DNA of 64,000 nt from NCBI RefSeq assembly GCF_963678865.1, contig NZ_OY787459.1:2198501-2262500 (forward strand), read 5' to 3'. Shown here piece after piece: positions 1 through 9,753 of the stretch (its first letter is position 1; every line of letters starts with the position of its first letter). This DNA is from Maridesulfovibrio sp. (GTDB lineage Bacteria > Desulfobacterota > Desulfovibrionia > Desulfovibrionales > Desulfovibrionaceae). The notes beneath the pieces were generated by a model that did no database searches, was not told the DNA's origin, and was given only the letters and a program-made list of their open reading frames with translations. The translations under genes and the position numbers were made by a program.

Positions 1-1
1 C

Positions 2-220
2 GACTGCATGAAAAGTAATTACTACTACACTTGCCAGCAGGAAGAGGTCAAAAAGTTCGGTCCCGACAACGCAGTTGTTTCCGCGAAACTCAACTACTGC
101 AAACCTTACAAAGCCAAAAATGATCCCACCGCCGTCAGCGATGGCCTTCCTCTCCAGACTTATGAACAATGTATGCAGCATGAAGCTCAATGCCAGAAGT
201 TCGGCCCTGAAACGCCATAA
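2..220 (+). CDS. Unidentified small protein, 3' part
   Basis: The frame is open from the window edge to a TAA, so this is probably the C-terminal part of a longer gene, although an ATG at position 8 could be its start. The visible residues are polar and Tyr/Cys-rich. A short motif recurs: CQQEEVKKFGPD near the start and CQKFGPE at the end, which hints at a small internal repeat with conserved cysteines. No known family was recognised. A strong terminator follows 37 bases after the stop, which supports a real transcript end here. I cannot assign a function. Confidence 0.45.
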   Translation, partial: DCMKSNYYYTCQQEEVKKFGPDNAVVSAKLNYCKPYKAKNDPTAVSDGLPLQTYEQCMQHEAQCQKFGPETP

Positions 221-256
221 GATAAACAAAAACGCAAGCAGAACAGCTTAATAAGG

Positions 257-306
257 TGTGGTTGCAGAATACTAAAAGATGTATTCTGCAACCACATTTC
301 TTTTTA
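257..306 (+). terminator. Rho-independent terminator
   Basis: A perfect 16-bp stem (257-272 with 281-296, 8-nt loop) is followed by a T-rich run (ATTTCTTTTTAT). It closes the transcript of the small gene ending at 220. Confidence 0.85.
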
Positions 307-478
307 TGGAGACAACGATTCTATTTCGGGCCGATCTTTCAGCTTGTCGGGGTTGCCCCGGATACACGCAGCTTAAATAAATTCATCATAAGTATAGCTG
401 CCGATGGAATCACCCCGGAACCGGGGATTATTTTTCTCCCGATTGAGAGCAGCATCACAATCCATATTTTCTCCAAAT
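307..478. other. Gap with no recognised gene
   Basis: Between the two terminators I see no credible gene. A short GC hairpin (413-426) followed by ATTATTTTT could be a weak extra terminator. Open frames here have no ribosome binding site or family resemblance. Confidence 0.4.
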
Positions 479-520
479 AAAAAGTCTCACAATGTGACAC
501 CACATTGTGAGACTTTTTAT
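479..520. terminator. Bidirectional terminator
   Basis: A perfect 18-bp stem (479-496 with 501-518) closes on a 4-nt loop. It has A-run and T-run flanks on both strands, so it can end transcription from the left and also the minus-strand nqr operon from the right. Confidence 0.85.
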
Positions 521-595
521 TTATATTCAGGCGGTAAGGATCGAAATTGGACTCCCGGCCAGCCGCTTGCTAATTCTTTGGAGGAAAAACAAATT

Positions 596-1057
596 TTACA
601 ATGTTTCTAATCTCAAAGCACTCTTAGCTAATCTGATATTTTCACGCTTCTCCATATCGAGAAGTCCCTGAAACGCTTCACTTACATCGTCAGGAATATC
701 ATTCTGGATCATGGCTTCATAGGTTTCCAGCAGGCACTTATCCAAATCAATGGCAACTTTCATTACCTCTTGAGTCGTCATCTCCGGGCCTAATTCTGCA
801 CTGAAAAACGGAGAGAGGTCACATTCCTTATGCACATACATAAACCATGTATTCAAGATGTGCTCGGAAAGAGAATCTTCATACTCATCCATAATAGCCA
901 CAAGGTGGTCATGGTGACGACTCATGTAGTCCAATAAAAGCTTAACCCGTTCCTTTTCAACCTTATCAGAAAGTTCCTTATAGAAGGAACCAAGCCTCTT
1001 GTGAAAAGCCTTGGTCTGTTCAATCACATCTTTTGCGGTCTGGACATTTGGCGTCAT
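596..1057 (-). CDS. Small helical protein at end of nqr operon (ferritin-like?)
   Basis: 153 residues, rich in Glu, Lys, His and Leu, with a pattern of long amphipathic helices and no signal peptide or membrane segment, so probably a cytoplasmic helical bundle. Segments such as HKRLGSFYKELSDKVEKER and RHHDHLVAIMDEYED place His and Glu at helix-like spacings, which is reminiscent of ferritin-like folds, but I do not see a clear ExxH pair arrangement. The start is well set by AGGAG seven bases before the ATG. It lies 20 bases after nqrM on the same strand and ends just before a strong terminator, so it is probably the last gene of the nqr operon. Function unknown; a link to iron or flavin supply for NQR is only a guess. 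Confidence 0.75.
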   Translation of the reverse strand: MTPNVQTAKDVIEQTKAFHKRLGSFYKELSDKVEKERVKLLLDYMSRHHDHLVAIMDEYEDSLSEHILNTWFMYVHKECDLSPFFSAELGPEMTTQEVMKVAIDLDKCLLETYEAMIQNDIPDDVSEAFQGLLDMEKRENIRLAKSALRLETL

Positions 1058-1077
1058 ATCAATTCTCCTGATCGCTG

Positions 1078-1281
1078 TTACAGCGGTTTAAGTGACGAAT
1101 GTTTTTTATCTATAAGCTTCTTATCGAAATCATATTTCCCGCACCTGCAACCTGAACCGTCTCCGGCTTGAACGGAGCCCTGACAGGAACCACGGATGCA
1201 GTTTCGTTTAAAAATAACTCCGATAGCCAACGCCAAAAACACAAGACCAAAAACAGCGGCTGCCATCAAAATAGTTTCCAT
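1078..1281 (-). CDS. nqrM: NqrM, Na+-NQR maturation factor
   Basis: 67 residues: one N-terminal membrane helix (METILMAAAVFGLVFLALAIGVIF), then a short Cys-rich tail with four cysteines (KRNCIRGSCQGS and GCRCGK). This is the layout of NqrM (DUF539), known to be needed to deliver the iron held between NqrD and NqrE. An upstream in-frame TTG is possible, but its next codons AGG AGA are the Shine-Dalgarno for the internal ATG at 1281, so I chose the ATG. It follows apbE with its ribosome site overlapping the apbE stop region, consistent with translational coupling in the nqr operon. Confidence 0.9.
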   Translation of the reverse strand: METILMAAAVFGLVFLALAIGVIFKRNCIRGSCQGSVQAGDGSGCRCGKYDFDKKLIDKKHSSLKPL

Positions 1282-1292
1282 GAAATATCTCC

Positions 1293-2339
1293 TCAATTCA
1301 TTTTTTCGTGTTGAGGGAAATCGCCAGTGGCAATTTCAGATAATCCATCCGGGGTTTTCACAATGAAAAAAGCGGACAGGTTGCATTCCTTAGCCAATGC
1401 AATTCCTCTTTCCGGGCCAAGCACGGTTAGACCGGTGGCAAATGCATCGGCTCTGGAGCAAGTTTCATCCACGACACTTACCGATACGAGTGTGTGCTTA
1501 ATCGGACGTCCGGTGCTGGGATCAATTATATGTGAATATCTTTTACCGTCTACCTCGTAATAGTTGCGGTAATCGCCTGATGTCGCCATGGCTTTACCCG
1601 AAAGACTGATTAGGGCCTGTACGGAACGCTCCATGCTCACTGGTTTCTCAACTGCAATACGCCACGGCTGATTCCCCGGCTTTTCACCTCCGGTCCTTAT
1701 CTCTCCACCGATCTCAACCATAAAACTGGAGATACCGCTGACTTTAAGCCATGAGCTGACTGCATCCACGCAATAACCTTTGGCAATAGCTGCCAGGTCA
1801 AGGGTCAAGGTCGGAGTGAGTTTTTTAAGAGCAGGAGGATTAAAACGGACTTCAATCAGATCAGATCCGACATTTGCCATTGCCGCTTTGATTTCATCCT
1901 CAGACGGAATAATTTCGGGTCTTTTATCGGGACCGAATCCCCATAGGTTGACCAAAGGTGCGACGGTAATATCAAAAGCACCACCGGTAATCTGGTTAAC
2001 GGCTTTAGCCGTTTGCACCACACCGGCCAGTTCTTTGGATACCGAAAACCAGTCATCTTTACGATAAGCATTAAAGCGGGACAGTTCGGAATCCGGCTTG
2101 AACAGGGACATAACTGAATTTACTTCAGCCACAACCTGTTCTACTCCCTTACGCAAATCTTCAGGAGAAAGCTTCTCCGGCAGACCGTAAGCAACAATGG
2201 AATACGTAGTACCAATGGCCCTGCCCTGAAGCCGGACGGGATCAGAGGAATTCCCGCACCCGACAAGCATAAGAGCCAAGATAAGCAACAGGACAAAAAA
2301 TCCGGTTACTTTAGTCAACGTTCCTGAAAACCACTTCAT
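1293..2339 (-). CDS. apbE: ApbE, FAD:protein FMN transferase lipoprotein
   Basis: 348 residues. The N-terminus is a lipoprotein signal peptide with lipobox LVGC near residue 28. The body is the ApbE fold, with GTTYSIVAYG, the FDITVAPLVNLWGFGP segment, the GYCVDAVSSWLK helix, and the C-terminal Mg-site region DETCSRADAFATGLTVLG. ApbE transfers FMN from FAD onto Thr residues of NqrB and NqrC, exactly the partners encoded upstream in this operon. SD AAGGA precedes the ATG. A 15-bp hairpin separates it from nqrF without a T-run, so it is likely co-transcribed. Anchored to the periplasmic face of the inner membrane by inference from the lipobox. Confidence 0.93.
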   Translation of the reverse strand: MKWFSGTLTKVTGFFVLLLILALMLVGCGNSSDPVRLQGRAIGTTYSIVAYGLPEKLSPEDLRKGVEQVVAEVNSVMSLFKPDSELSRFNAYRKDDWFSVSKELAGVVQTAKAVNQITGGAFDITVAPLVNLWGFGPDKRPEIIPSEDEIKAAMANVGSDLIEVRFNPPALKKLTPTLTLDLAAIAKGYCVDAVSSWLKVSGISSFMVEIGGEIRTGGEKPGNQPWRIAVEKPVSMERSVQALISLSGKAMATSGDYRNYYEVDGKRYSHIIDPSTGRPIKHTLVSVSVVDETCSRADAFATGLTVLGPERGIALAKECNLSAFFIVKTPDGLSEIATGDFPQHEKMN

Positions 2340-2363
2340 ACCGTCATCCTTACTTTTTTCTAA

Positions 2364-2402
2364 ATGTCCCTTGCCGGAAGATTAACCTCCGGCAAGGGAC
2401 AT
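2364..2402 (-). other. Intercistronic hairpin between nqrF and apbE
   Basis: A perfect 15-bp inverted repeat (2364-2378 with 2388-2402, 9-nt loop). On the minus strand it is followed by TTAGAAAAAAG rather than a T-run, so it looks like an mRNA-stabilising or partial attenuation element that could lower apbE-nqrM expression relative to nqrABCDEF. Confidence 0.6.
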
Positions 2403-2428
2403 CCTATCGATAAACTGATGCAACAGGC

Positions 2429-3655
2429 TTATCCGCCAAAGTTGTCATACATTATATTCTCTTTCTCCACGCCTTGGTCCATAAGCATATTTTCTACTGC
2501 AGAAGCCATCATCGGCGGTCCACACATGTAGAATTCACAATCCTCAGGGGCGGGGTGATCCTTGATATAGTTTTCATACAGGACATTATGAATAAATCCG
2601 GTATAACCTGTCCAATTATCCTCGGGAAGAGGATCGGACAGTGCTACATGCCAACTGAAGTTCGGGCATTCCTCAGCCAGCTTGTCGAATTCTTCCACAT
2701 AGAACATCTCCCGCAGGCTGCGTGCTCCGTACCAGTAGCTGACCTTACGCGTTGTGCTGAGGCGCTTGAGCTGGTCGAAGATGTGCGAACGCATGGGAGC
2801 CATACCCGCACCGCCACCGATGAAAACCATCTCGGCATCGGTATCACGGGCAAAGAACTCACCGTAAGGTCCGGAAATGGTCACCTTGTCTCCGGGCTTA
2901 AGGCTGTAGATGAACGAAGACATCTGCCCGGGGGGGGCATCAGGAGCGAACGGAGGCGGCGGGCAGACACGCACGTTAAGCATGATTATGCCCTCTTCCT
3001 CAGGGTAGTTGGCCATGGAATAGGCCCGGACAATAGGTTCTTTGACCACAGAGACATATCTCCAGAGATCAAATTTATCCCAGTCTTCCCTGAATTTATC
3101 GCCAACTTCAAAATCCTTGTATTTGACGGTATGAGCCGGGGCTTCGATCTGAATGTATCCGCCGGCACGGAAGTCCACATTTTCACCTTCAGGAAGTTCA
3201 AGGGTGAGTTCCTTAATGAAGGTAGCACGCGGAATATTGGATTTAACGGTGCATTCCCACTTTTTGATATCAAAGATTTCAGCCGGGACCTCAATCTTCA
3301 TATCCTGTTTGACATTGACCTGACAGGCAAGGCGAACGCCTTCACGGGCCTCGCGTTTGCTTACATGGGAGGTTTCCGTGGGCAGGATATCTCCGCCACC
3401 TTCAAAAACCTTACATTTGCACTGCCCGCAGGAGCCACCTCCACCGCAGGCCGAAGGAACATAGATTTCCTTTTCTGCCAGCGCACCGAGCAGCTTGGTT
3501 CCGGGACGAACTTCAATTGTCTTTTCCGGATCACCGTTGATTTCTATGTTCACCTCGCCGCTCGGGACAAGCTTGGCACGGGCTAGAAGGATGAACACGC
3601 ACAGCGCAAGAACCACGCCGGTAAACATCACAACACCGAGAATTATTTCAACCAT
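2429..3655 (-). CDS. nqrF: Na+-NQR subunit F (NADH dehydrogenase, FAD and 2Fe-2S)
   Basis: 408 residues, the usual NqrF length. An N-terminal membrane helix (residues 3-25) is followed by a ferredoxin domain whose [2Fe-2S] ligands are visible as [10 protein letters not shown] (Cys70, 76, 79) plus a fourth Cys in RLACQV. The FAD domain carries RAYSMANYP. The NADH-binding part has [14 protein letters not shown] and ends with the typical [10 protein letters not shown] and YDNFGG. It oxidises NADH and passes electrons through FAD and the Fe-S cluster into the membrane subunits. SD GGGGA lies before the ATG. Last structural subunit of the operon. Confidence 0.97.
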   Translation of the reverse strand: MVEIILGVVMFTGVVLALCVFILLARAKLVPSGEVNIEINGDPEKTIEVRPGTKLLGALAEKEIYVPSACGGGGSCGQCKCKVFEGGGDILPTETSHVSKREAREGVRLACQVNVKQDMKIEVPAEIFDIKKWECTVKSNIPRATFIKELTLELPEGENVDFRAGGYIQIEAPAHTVKYKDFEVGDKFREDWDKFDLWRYVSVVKEPIVRAYSMANYPEEEGIIMLNVRVCPPPPFAPDAPPGQMSSFIYSLKPGDKVTISGPYGEFFARDTDAEMVFIGGGAGMAPMRSHIFDQLKRLSTTRKVSYWYGARSLREMFYVEEFDKLAEECPNFSWHVALSDPLPEDNWTGYTGFIHNVLYENYIKDHPAPEDCEFYMCGPPMMASAVENMLMDQGVEKENIMYDNFGG

Positions 3656-3715
3656 GGTTTTTCCCCATAGTTTAACGGTTCGTATATCAGCGGACGCTTG
3701 AAACGTCCGGCCCCA

Positions 3716-4324
3716 CTACATCTGAATTCCGGAAAAGGACAGGAATCCAAAGGACATCAGTCCGACCACAATAAAGGTGATCCCAAGTCCCTGCAGTCCT
3801 TCCGGCACATCCGAGTATTTCATCTTCTCGCGGATTCCGGCCAGAAGAACGATAGCCAGAGCCCAACCCACACCGGAACCGAAACCGAAAGTCAAGGATT
3901 CCGCAAAGTTGTAATCACGTTCCACCATAAACAGAGAGGCCCCGAGGATGGCGCAGTTAACCGTGATCAGCGGCAGGAAAATACCCAGCGCGTTGTATAG
4001 TGACGGCACATATTTATCGAGGGTCATTTCCAGAATCTGGACAATCGCCGCGATAACGCCGATGTAGGAAATAAGACCTACAAAAGTAAGGTCAGTCTCT
4101 CCGAATCCGGCCCATGACAAAGCACCTTCACGCAGGAAGTAGTTGTAGAGCAGATTGTTAACCGGGACGGTAATGGTCATGACTACTACGACAGCCACAC
4201 CAAGACCAAGAGCGGTAGTAACTTTCTTGGATACGGCCAGATAGGTACACATCCCAAGAAAGAAGGCCAAAGCCATGTTTTCGATAAAAATCGATTTTAC
4301 GAATATATTAAGCAGATGTTCCAC
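3716..4324 (-). CDS. nqrE: Na+-NQR subunit E
   Basis: 202 residues, almost wholly hydrophobic with about six membrane helices, matching NqrE (related to RnfA). Start is GTG, chosen because AAGGAG lies six bases upstream and the protein then begins with the familiar [21 protein letters not shown]. Two cysteines sit in the expected half-helix positions ([10 protein letters not shown] and [10 protein letters not shown]), which with NqrD bind the intramembrane iron. It starts 14 bases after the nqrD stop. Confidence 0.97.
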   Translation of the reverse strand: MEHLLNIFVKSIFIENMALAFFLGMCTYLAVSKKVTTALGLGVAVVVVMTITVPVNNLLYNYFLREGALSWAGFGETDLTFVGLISYIGVIAAIVQILEMTLDKYVPSLYNALGIFLPLITVNCAILGASLFMVERDYNFAESLTFGFGSGVGWALAIVLLAGIREKMKYSDVPEGLQGLGITFIVVGLMSFGFLSFSGIQM

Positions 4325-4338
4325 TCTTCACTCCTTGG

Positions 4339-4956
4339 CTAGCGTTTGTTCTTACGCTTTTCGTAGACGTTGACCGACCAGATGAGCAGCCCGATGATAA
4401 AGAATGCGCTGGGCGGAAGGAGCATAAGTCCGTTGGGTTCATACCACCCACCTTCGGAAGTAAGCTTGAGAATGCTTAAACCGAAAATCTTTCCTGAACC
4501 GAAGAATTCGCGCAGGAAGGCTACAGTGAGGAGCACCAGTCCATAGCCCAGACCGTTACCGATACCGTCGGCAAGACTCAGCTTTGGGGAGTTCTGCATG
4601 GCAAATGCCTCAGCACGCCCCATGACTATGCAGTTGGTTATGATCAGCCCAACGAAGACCGAGAGCTGTTTGCTGATCCCGTAAGCGAATGCTTTCAAGA
4701 ACTGATCAACAATAATAACCAGCGTCGCGATGATGGTCATCATGACAATGATACGGATACTTGAAGGGATATGCTGCCGGATGGAACTTACCGAAGCGTT
4801 TGAGGCCGCAGTAACGAACATTACGGCGAGACTCATTACAAAAGCGGTTTCCAGCTTGGTGGTTACTGCCAGAGCGGAACAGATTCCCAGAATCTGTACT
4901 GCAATGGGGTTATCCTCCAGAAGCGGCTTGAGCATTACTTCTTTGAACTTAGCCAT
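4339..4956 (-). CDS. nqrD: Na+-NQR subunit D
   Basis: 205 residues with about six membrane helices; NqrD/RnfE family. The frame is open further upstream, but the ATG at 4956 is preceded by GGAGGTG at good spacing and gives the standard N-terminus [18 protein letters not shown], so I set the start there. It overlaps the end of nqrC by 8 bases. Intramembrane cysteines occur in [11 protein letters not shown] and [14 protein letters not shown], the latter a family hallmark. Partner of NqrE in binding iron and in the Na+/electron path. Confidence 0.97.
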   Translation of the reverse strand: MAKFKEVMLKPLLEDNPIAVQILGICSALAVTTKLETAFVMSLAVMFVTAASNASVSSIRQHIPSSIRIIVMMTIIATLVIIVDQFLKAFAYGISKQLSVFVGLIITNCIVMGRAEAFAMQNSPKLSLADGIGNGLGYGLVLLTVAFLREFFGSGKIFGLSILKLTSEGGWYEPNGLMLLPPSAFFIIGLLIWSVNVYEKRKNKR

Positions 4957-5728
4957 TATGTTCACCTCCCTCGGTTGCAAGTCGCTTGAGGTAGGGTTCG
5001 AATCCGCCCTGTCCAAGCCAGTAACGCACCAGATTGCTAACGCCGCGGGAAGTAAGGGTTGCCCCGGCCAGACCGTCTACCTTGTAGGCAGCCTGCGGGT
5101 CTTCAGCGCTAACCGAACCCTTGATTACATCGATGACCGGTTCACCCTTTGAATCGTAGACTTTCTTGTCCACCCACAGGGCCTTCCAGTCCGAATTGTC
5201 TACTTCCCCGCCAAGACCGGGAGTTTCAGCATGCTCATAGAATCCAAAATTCTTGACCGTGTTCAAATCCGGATCAAGAGCGATGAACCCGTACATGGTT
5301 GACCATAAGCCTTTCCCGTGAATGGGCAGCACAACACGCTTCAAACTGTCTCCATCTTTGAGCAGGTAGACGCTGGCGTATTTTGCATGACGCCCGATTC
5401 CCGCCAGATCGTCTGCGGAAGGAATGGCTATACTGGATGCAGGATCCTTGGCCGCTTTGCGCTGGTCATACCCGGCAGCGTCCATATCCACATATTCACC
5501 GGTAGCCAGATCGACGACCTTGGCTTCTATCTGTTTATAAAGTTCATCCACAGGAACATCTTCATCATAGATGCCTGCGGCCTTGAGTATGTTTTCCTTG
5601 CGCTCGAGAACCTTGTTCTCTTCCTGAATGGATTTGAGGCCTACAGCTGCAGCAGAAACAAGCAGCGAGCAGACCAGGCACAGGGAAAACGCCACAGTAA
5701 ATACTTTTTTTGTGGAATCGTTAGACAC
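4949..5728 (-). CDS. nqrC: Na+-NQR subunit C (covalent FMN)
   Basis: 259 residues: one N-terminal membrane helix (about residues 8-30) then a periplasmic FMN-binding domain. The flavinylation motif is near residue 223 as [10 protein letters not shown]; the Thr is the residue to which ApbE attaches FMN. Most NqrC proteins have Ser where Ala stands here (SGAT), a small variation. Start is GTG, overlapping the nqrB stop by 8 bases, with AAGGACGG upstream, so translation is coupled. ApbE, its modifying enzyme, is in the same operon. Confidence 0.96.
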   Translation of the reverse strand: MSNDSTKKVFTVAFSLCLVCSLLVSAAAVGLKSIQEENKVLERKENILKAAGIYDEDVPVDELYKQIEAKVVDLATGEYVDMDAAGYDQRKAAKDPASSIAIPSADDLAGIGRHAKYASVYLLKDGDSLKRVVLPIHGKGLWSTMYGFIALDPDLNTVKNFGFYEHAETPGLGGEVDNSDWKALWVDKKVYDSKGEPVIDVIKGSVSAEDPQAAYKVDGLAGATLTSRGVSNLVRYWLGQGGFEPYLKRLATEGGEHNG

Positions 5729-6920
5729 TGCGCACCGTCCTTCGCTTGATGTTGGCCCGCATCACAAGGCTGTCGATGAATGGGGCACACACGTTACCGA
5801 ACAGAATCGCCAGCATGACTCCTTCAGGATAGGCCGGGTTGACCGTACGTATCAGGACAATCATGATCCCGATAAGAGCACCGTAATATAACTGGCCTTT
5901 GTGAGTCATGGACGAAGATACCGGGTCGGTGGCCATGTAGACCATACCGAAAGCCAGTCCTCCCATTACCAGATGCCAAAGCGGGCTGACAGTCATCATG
6001 GGATTGGTGCCGCTGCTGACAGCATTGAAAATAATGGCCACGGAAAAGGCACCGGCCAGCAGGGAAACCATAATCCGCCATGAAGCTATGCCGGTGATGA
6101 CCAACACGGCACCCCCGATAAGGCAGGCCAGAGTTGATGTTTCACCCAGAGATCCCGGAATGGTACCGATGAAACAATCCCACCATGAATATTTGGCCAT
6201 TACCGCCTTGATTCCGCCTTCAGCAGCCAGAGCCAGCGGAGTTGCGCCGGAAAAGCCGTCTACCGGGACCCAGACACTGTTGCCTGAGATATGTGCCGGA
6301 TAAGCGAAGAAAAGGAAGGCACGGGCCAAAAGCGCAGGGTTGAGTATGTTCTTACCTGTTCCACCGAATATTTCCTTACCGATAACCACGCCGAAGCTGG
6401 TAGCCAAAGCCACCTGCCAGAGCGGAATATGCGGAGGAACGATCAGCGGGATAAGCGAACCGGTAACCAGAAACCCTTCGTTGATTTCATGTTTGCGGAT
6501 AACAGCGAACAGGGTTTCCCAGAAACCACCTGCAATGTTGCAGACGATGTAAATGGGAAAGAAGTAAAGTGCGCCCAACATAATGTTGGCCCCGAAACTT
6601 GCGGGGTTTGCACTCAGTCCGAGCCCGGCCATTACGCTCCAGCGCCAGCCGGTACCGACCTCAAGTCCCATGGATGCCAGAGCGGAGTTGGCCTGATATC
6701 CTGTGTTCCACATTGCCATGTAAAAACAGGGAATCAGAGCAAAAACCACCGTAATCATGACCCTTTTCAGATCAATGGCATCATGCACATGGGGCGATCC
6801 CGAACTGGTTTCGGTCGGCGAATATAAAAAAGTGTCCACCATCTCGTAGACCGGGTAATACTTTTTGTATTTCCCATCTCCGGTGACGGCACTATGCATT
6901 TTATCAAGCAGTTTTCTCAT
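5721..6920 (-). CDS. nqrB: Na+-NQR subunit B (covalent FMN, riboflavin)
   Basis: 399 residues, polytopic (about ten helices), NqrB/RnfD family. It begins with the usual amphipathic segment MRKLLDKMHSAVTGDGKYKKYYPVYEMVDTF. The FMN attachment motif FSGATPLALA is present, with Thr as acceptor, followed by conserved GTIPGSLGETS. NqrB carries the main Na+ path and riboflavin. AAGG precedes the ATG and the gene starts 5 bases after nqrA. Confidence 0.97.
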   Translation of the reverse strand: MRKLLDKMHSAVTGDGKYKKYYPVYEMVDTFLYSPTETSSGSPHVHDAIDLKRVMITVVFALIPCFYMAMWNTGYQANSALASMGLEVGTGWRWSVMAGLGLSANPASFGANIMLGALYFFPIYIVCNIAGGFWETLFAVIRKHEINEGFLVTGSLIPLIVPPHIPLWQVALATSFGVVIGKEIFGGTGKNILNPALLARAFLFFAYPAHISGNSVWVPVDGFSGATPLALAAEGGIKAVMAKYSWWDCFIGTIPGSLGETSTLACLIGGAVLVITGIASWRIMVSLLAGAFSVAIIFNAVSSGTNPMMTVSPLWHLVMGGLAFGMVYMATDPVSSSMTHKGQLYYGALIGIMIVLIRTVNPAYPEGVMLAILFGNVCAPFIDSLVMRANIKRRTVRSV

Positions 6921-6925
6921 ATGCC

Positions 6926-8266
6926 TTACCCTTCCTTCTCAATTTGAGTGAGGACTTCGCGCAACATGAGCCCGAAATCATTCTTGCCGCAATCAACGAA
7001 GGACAACAGGGCGAGATCTTCCTCATCCAGTTCCAGGCATCCGAGGGCCTGCGCTTCATCAGTATCCATCACCGCCAGAGCCCGGACCAGATAGGTCGGC
7101 AGAATATCAAGCGGCATAACCTGCTCATAAGCCCCGGTGGGGAAAATAGCGCGATGGCTGCCTCCTAAAAGCGTGTTCATATCAAAACGCTTTTTCTTTT
7201 TGCTGAAAGCAGAGGCAAATACTGATTTGACAGAGAATTTATCGCGGCCCGGAGCCAGCCAGCCTAAAAGCTCGCTATCCCCGCCTTCGCCAAGGGCACA
7301 GACCTGATTATGGAAACGTCCCAGAAAAGCCAGCGGCCCTTCCGCCTTTGTTCCCGTCAGGACCGAACCGGAAATAGCCCGGACAGCCCCGCTCTTGAGT
7401 TCTCCGGCCAGCATTTCATCAAGATTTGCGCCGATGCGGGTCTTGATGATGCGTGGACGATTGACCATCGGCCCGCCGAGAGCAACATACCGTTCAGTAG
7501 CAAGTCTGCCTGTGGTAAAGAGCTTACCTATGGCAATGACATCCTGATAGCCGATATGCCAGACCATCTTGGCAGGACCTACCGGATCTACGAAATGGAT
7601 ATGGGTTCCGGGCAGACCGGCTGGGTGCGGACCCGAAAACATATGCATTTTCACTTCCTGAATCATAGGAAGCACAATTTCTTCAGCGACACAGACATTA
7701 ACTGCATCCTTCAGACAGGTAAGAATGCGTAAACCATCCAACCATGCCTCGGATTCTTTCCAAATAATGGAAGAAGGGTCCAAGGCCAACGGGTTGGTAT
7801 CCATTGCTGTGACAAAGATTGAACGCGGTTCGGATCCCGGGGCCGGAGTCTTGCTGAACGGACGCGTACGAAACGCGGTCCACATACCTGATTTAACTAG
7901 ATTATCGACAACCTTTTCCCGGTCTAGACCAAGCAGCTTGTCTGAATCATATGCCGGGAACTCCACTTCACCGGCAGCTTCATCAAGTTCGATGACTACA
8001 GACTGTAAAGCTCTGCGCTCACCTCTGTTAACAGCAAGGACCTTTCCGGCTCCCGGAGCGGTAAAGACGACGCCGTCGATCTTTTTATCCTCGAAGAGGG
8101 GCTGTCCCAGCTTGACCGTATCTCCCTCAGCAACGGCCATGCTCGGTTTCATTCCGACATAGTCGCCACCGAGGACAGCCACGGTACCGGGAGATTTTTC
8201 TTCAAAAATATCCAGTGCGGGCTCGCCCGAGATAGGAATATCGAGTCCTTTTTTGAGTTTTATCAT
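6926..8266 (-). CDS. nqrA: Na+-NQR subunit A
   Basis: 446 residues, the usual NqrA length, soluble, with [16 protein letters not shown] at the N-terminus and the conserved [16 protein letters not shown] and RTRPFSKTP segments. NqrA is the peripheral cytoplasmic subunit implicated in quinone binding. It is the first gene of the operon; AAGGTG lies about nine bases before the ATG. The order A-B-C-D-E-F-apbE-nqrM is the complete set needed for a functional pump. Confidence 0.97.
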   Translation of the reverse strand: MIKLKKGLDIPISGEPALDIFEEKSPGTVAVLGGDYVGMKPSMAVAEGDTVKLGQPLFEDKKIDGVVFTAPGAGKVLAVNRGERRALQSVVIELDEAAGEVEFPAYDSDKLLGLDREKVVDNLVKSGMWTAFRTRPFSKTPAPGSEPRSIFVTAMDTNPLALDPSSIIWKESEAWLDGLRILTCLKDAVNVCVAEEIVLPMIQEVKMHMFSGPHPAGLPGTHIHFVDPVGPAKMVWHIGYQDVIAIGKLFTTGRLATERYVALGGPMVNRPRIIKTRIGANLDEMLAGELKSGAVRAISGSVLTGTKAEGPLAFLGRFHNQVCALGEGGDSELLGWLAPGRDKFSVKSVFASAFSKKKKRFDMNTLLGGSHRAIFPTGAYEQVMPLDILPTYLVRALAVMDTDEAQALGCLELDEEDLALLSFVDCGKNDFGLMLREVLTQIEKEG

Positions 8267-8457
8267 GGAGAATACACCTTGTCCCTAAAGGGTTAACGGA
8301 CTTAAAATCGGGTGCAACAGTACAACCCGTCTCAGCGCATGCGCCAAGACGTCTCCTAGATTGGGTGGTGTGGGACTAAATAAAGCTTCGATGCGTTCCG
8401 AGTAGATTTCTCGGAATATGTGGGGAAATACGCACGAAGTATTTGTATTGGACTTAT

Positions 8458-8486
8458 TGGATATCTAAAGAAAAGAGGAAGGTCAA
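8458..8486 (-). promoter_or_regulatory. Candidate sigma70-type promoter of the nqr operon
   Basis: On the minus strand TTGACC (8486-8481) lies 17 bases before TATCCA (8463-8458), leaving a leader of roughly 180 bases before nqrA. The -35 fits well but the -10 is weak. The leader holds small dyads such as GCGCATGCGC (8336-8345) and CGGGT/ACCCG (8309-8329). No known riboswitch was recognised. Confidence 0.35.
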
Positions 8487-8541
8487 CCTGTTAGTAAAAT
8501 TTACTGCTTACATAGACGAAAATAATCTCAAAATGCTAAAA

Positions 8542-9753
8542 TCATTCGGCATAAAGTCTTTTGCTCATAAAAATTAACGTAGGCAGCAGACAGAGTCCTC
8601 CAAACAGTGCAGTGAGTTCAAAAGCATCTGCCATTCCGCCTGCCTCGGCGGCAAACCCGGCAATGCCCGGCCCCAGAACAAAGCCGAGATTTGATACTCC
8701 CAGAAAAAACCCCATAACCTGACCTTTTGCCCCTCCCATGTCTGCGGCCAATGACATGGAAGCAGGAAGTGACAAAGCTGACCCAAGTCCCATTCCCGCT
8801 ACAAGCAGACAAAAAAGCCACAGAGGAACCGGCTGACCCAGACCAAAAAGACAGGCGGCACAGAACCCCATGCCTAGAAAAGTCAAACCGAAACGATCAC
8901 GCGTATCAGCCCAACGTCCGGTAACAGGCATAGCCAGAATGATAATCAGATTGGGGATAGCGAAGAGAAACCCGGCAAAAAAACCGCTCAAGCCAAAATA
9001 TTCACTGATCAACCGGGGCAGAAAAGTTATGACAACCGAGGCTCCTGCTGTTCGACCCAACACAGCCAGAAGAAGGGAGAGAAAACCGGCATTGCGCCAC
9101 GGCAAGCCTTCTTTTTCCTTTTGTTTTTCAGACGATGTAAGAGAGTTGTCTGCCTTGCTCATTAAAAGCGCCACAAAAGAAACACCCAGCCCCAAAGCGG
9201 GCCAGATCAAGGTCAGAGAGCCCATCTTCCCTTGGAGACCTATTCCTGCTCCGCCGACAATCGGCCCAATGACAAATGCACAATACAGACAGGTATTATA
9301 TAAGGCAAAAAGACGCCCCCTCTTCTTTTGCGCTGCGCATTGACCAAGCAGGGACATGCTCACAGGCTTCACTATTCCGGCGCAGAACCCCAGACATATC
9401 TGAATTATTCCCAGAGACTCAACTACCGGGAAAAAAAGATAAAGACATGGAACAACAGTCCCGATTCCGCAAGCCCAGCGCAATAAGGGGATTGGGCCGA
9501 AATAATCAGCACTGCATCCTGCCAGTGGCGCAAGGACAAGACGGGCCAAAAAATATCCTGAAAAAGCAAGCCCGAGCCATGAAGCAGACATTCCGATGGA
9601 ATCTGCGCTCAGGGACAAAGAAAATGTGTATGCCCCGACTCCACAAGTTGAAAAAAAGACCGTAGCAAGGACCGCCAGAACAGTCCCCTGCCTTGTTTCA
9701 ATGGATTCGCTCAATAACCTACTGATGAAATTCATAAAGATGTTTCTCGCCAT
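8542..9753 (-). CDS. MFS transporter, drug/metabolite efflux type
   Basis: 403 residues with about twelve membrane helices in two halves and a charged central loop (SKADNSLTSSEKQKEKEG). Motif-A-like sequence is visible in the second half (GRWADTRDRFG) and a weaker one in the first (GCSADYFG). This is the layout of MFS_1 family secondary transporters, often multidrug or small-molecule exporters driven by proton motive force. Substrate cannot be told. GAAGG is placed before the ATG; a second ATG six codons on is a less likely start. It is upstream of nqr on the same strand with a 275-base gap holding a possible nqr promoter, so probably a separate unit. Confidence 0.85.
   Translation of the reverse strand: MARNIFMNFISRLLSESIETRQGTVLAVLATVFFSTCGVGAYTFSLSLSADSIGMSASWLGLAFSGYFLARLVLAPLAGCSADYFGPIPLLRWACGIGTVVPCLYLFFPVVESLGIIQICLGFCAGIVKPVSMSLLGQCAAQKKRGRLFALYNTCLYCAFVIGPIVGGAGIGLQGKMGSLTLIWPALGLGVSFVALLMSKADNSLTSSEKQKEKEGLPWRNAGFLSLLLAVLGRTAGASVVITFLPRLISEYFGLSGFFAGFLFAIPNLIIILAMPVTGRWADTRDRFGLTFLGMGFCAACLFGLGQPVPLWLFCLLVAGMGLGSALSLPASMSLAADMGGAKGQVMGFFLGVSNLGFVLGPGIAGFAAEAGGMADAFELTALFGGLCLLPTLIFMSKRLYAE

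Noticed and set aside
413..435. Third terminator (CCCCGGAACCGGGG then T-run)
   Set aside because: Stem of only five usable pairs and no gene ends beside it; kept as a remark only.
2474..3586. 370-codon plus-strand open frame opposite nqrF
   Set aside because: Antisense shadow of a certain gene; no ribosome site, no family resemblance, composition explained by nqrF codons.
8267..8540. Possible Na+ or flavin riboswitch ahead of nqrA
   Set aside because: Small dyads exist, but none of the conserved cores of known riboswitches could be recognised.
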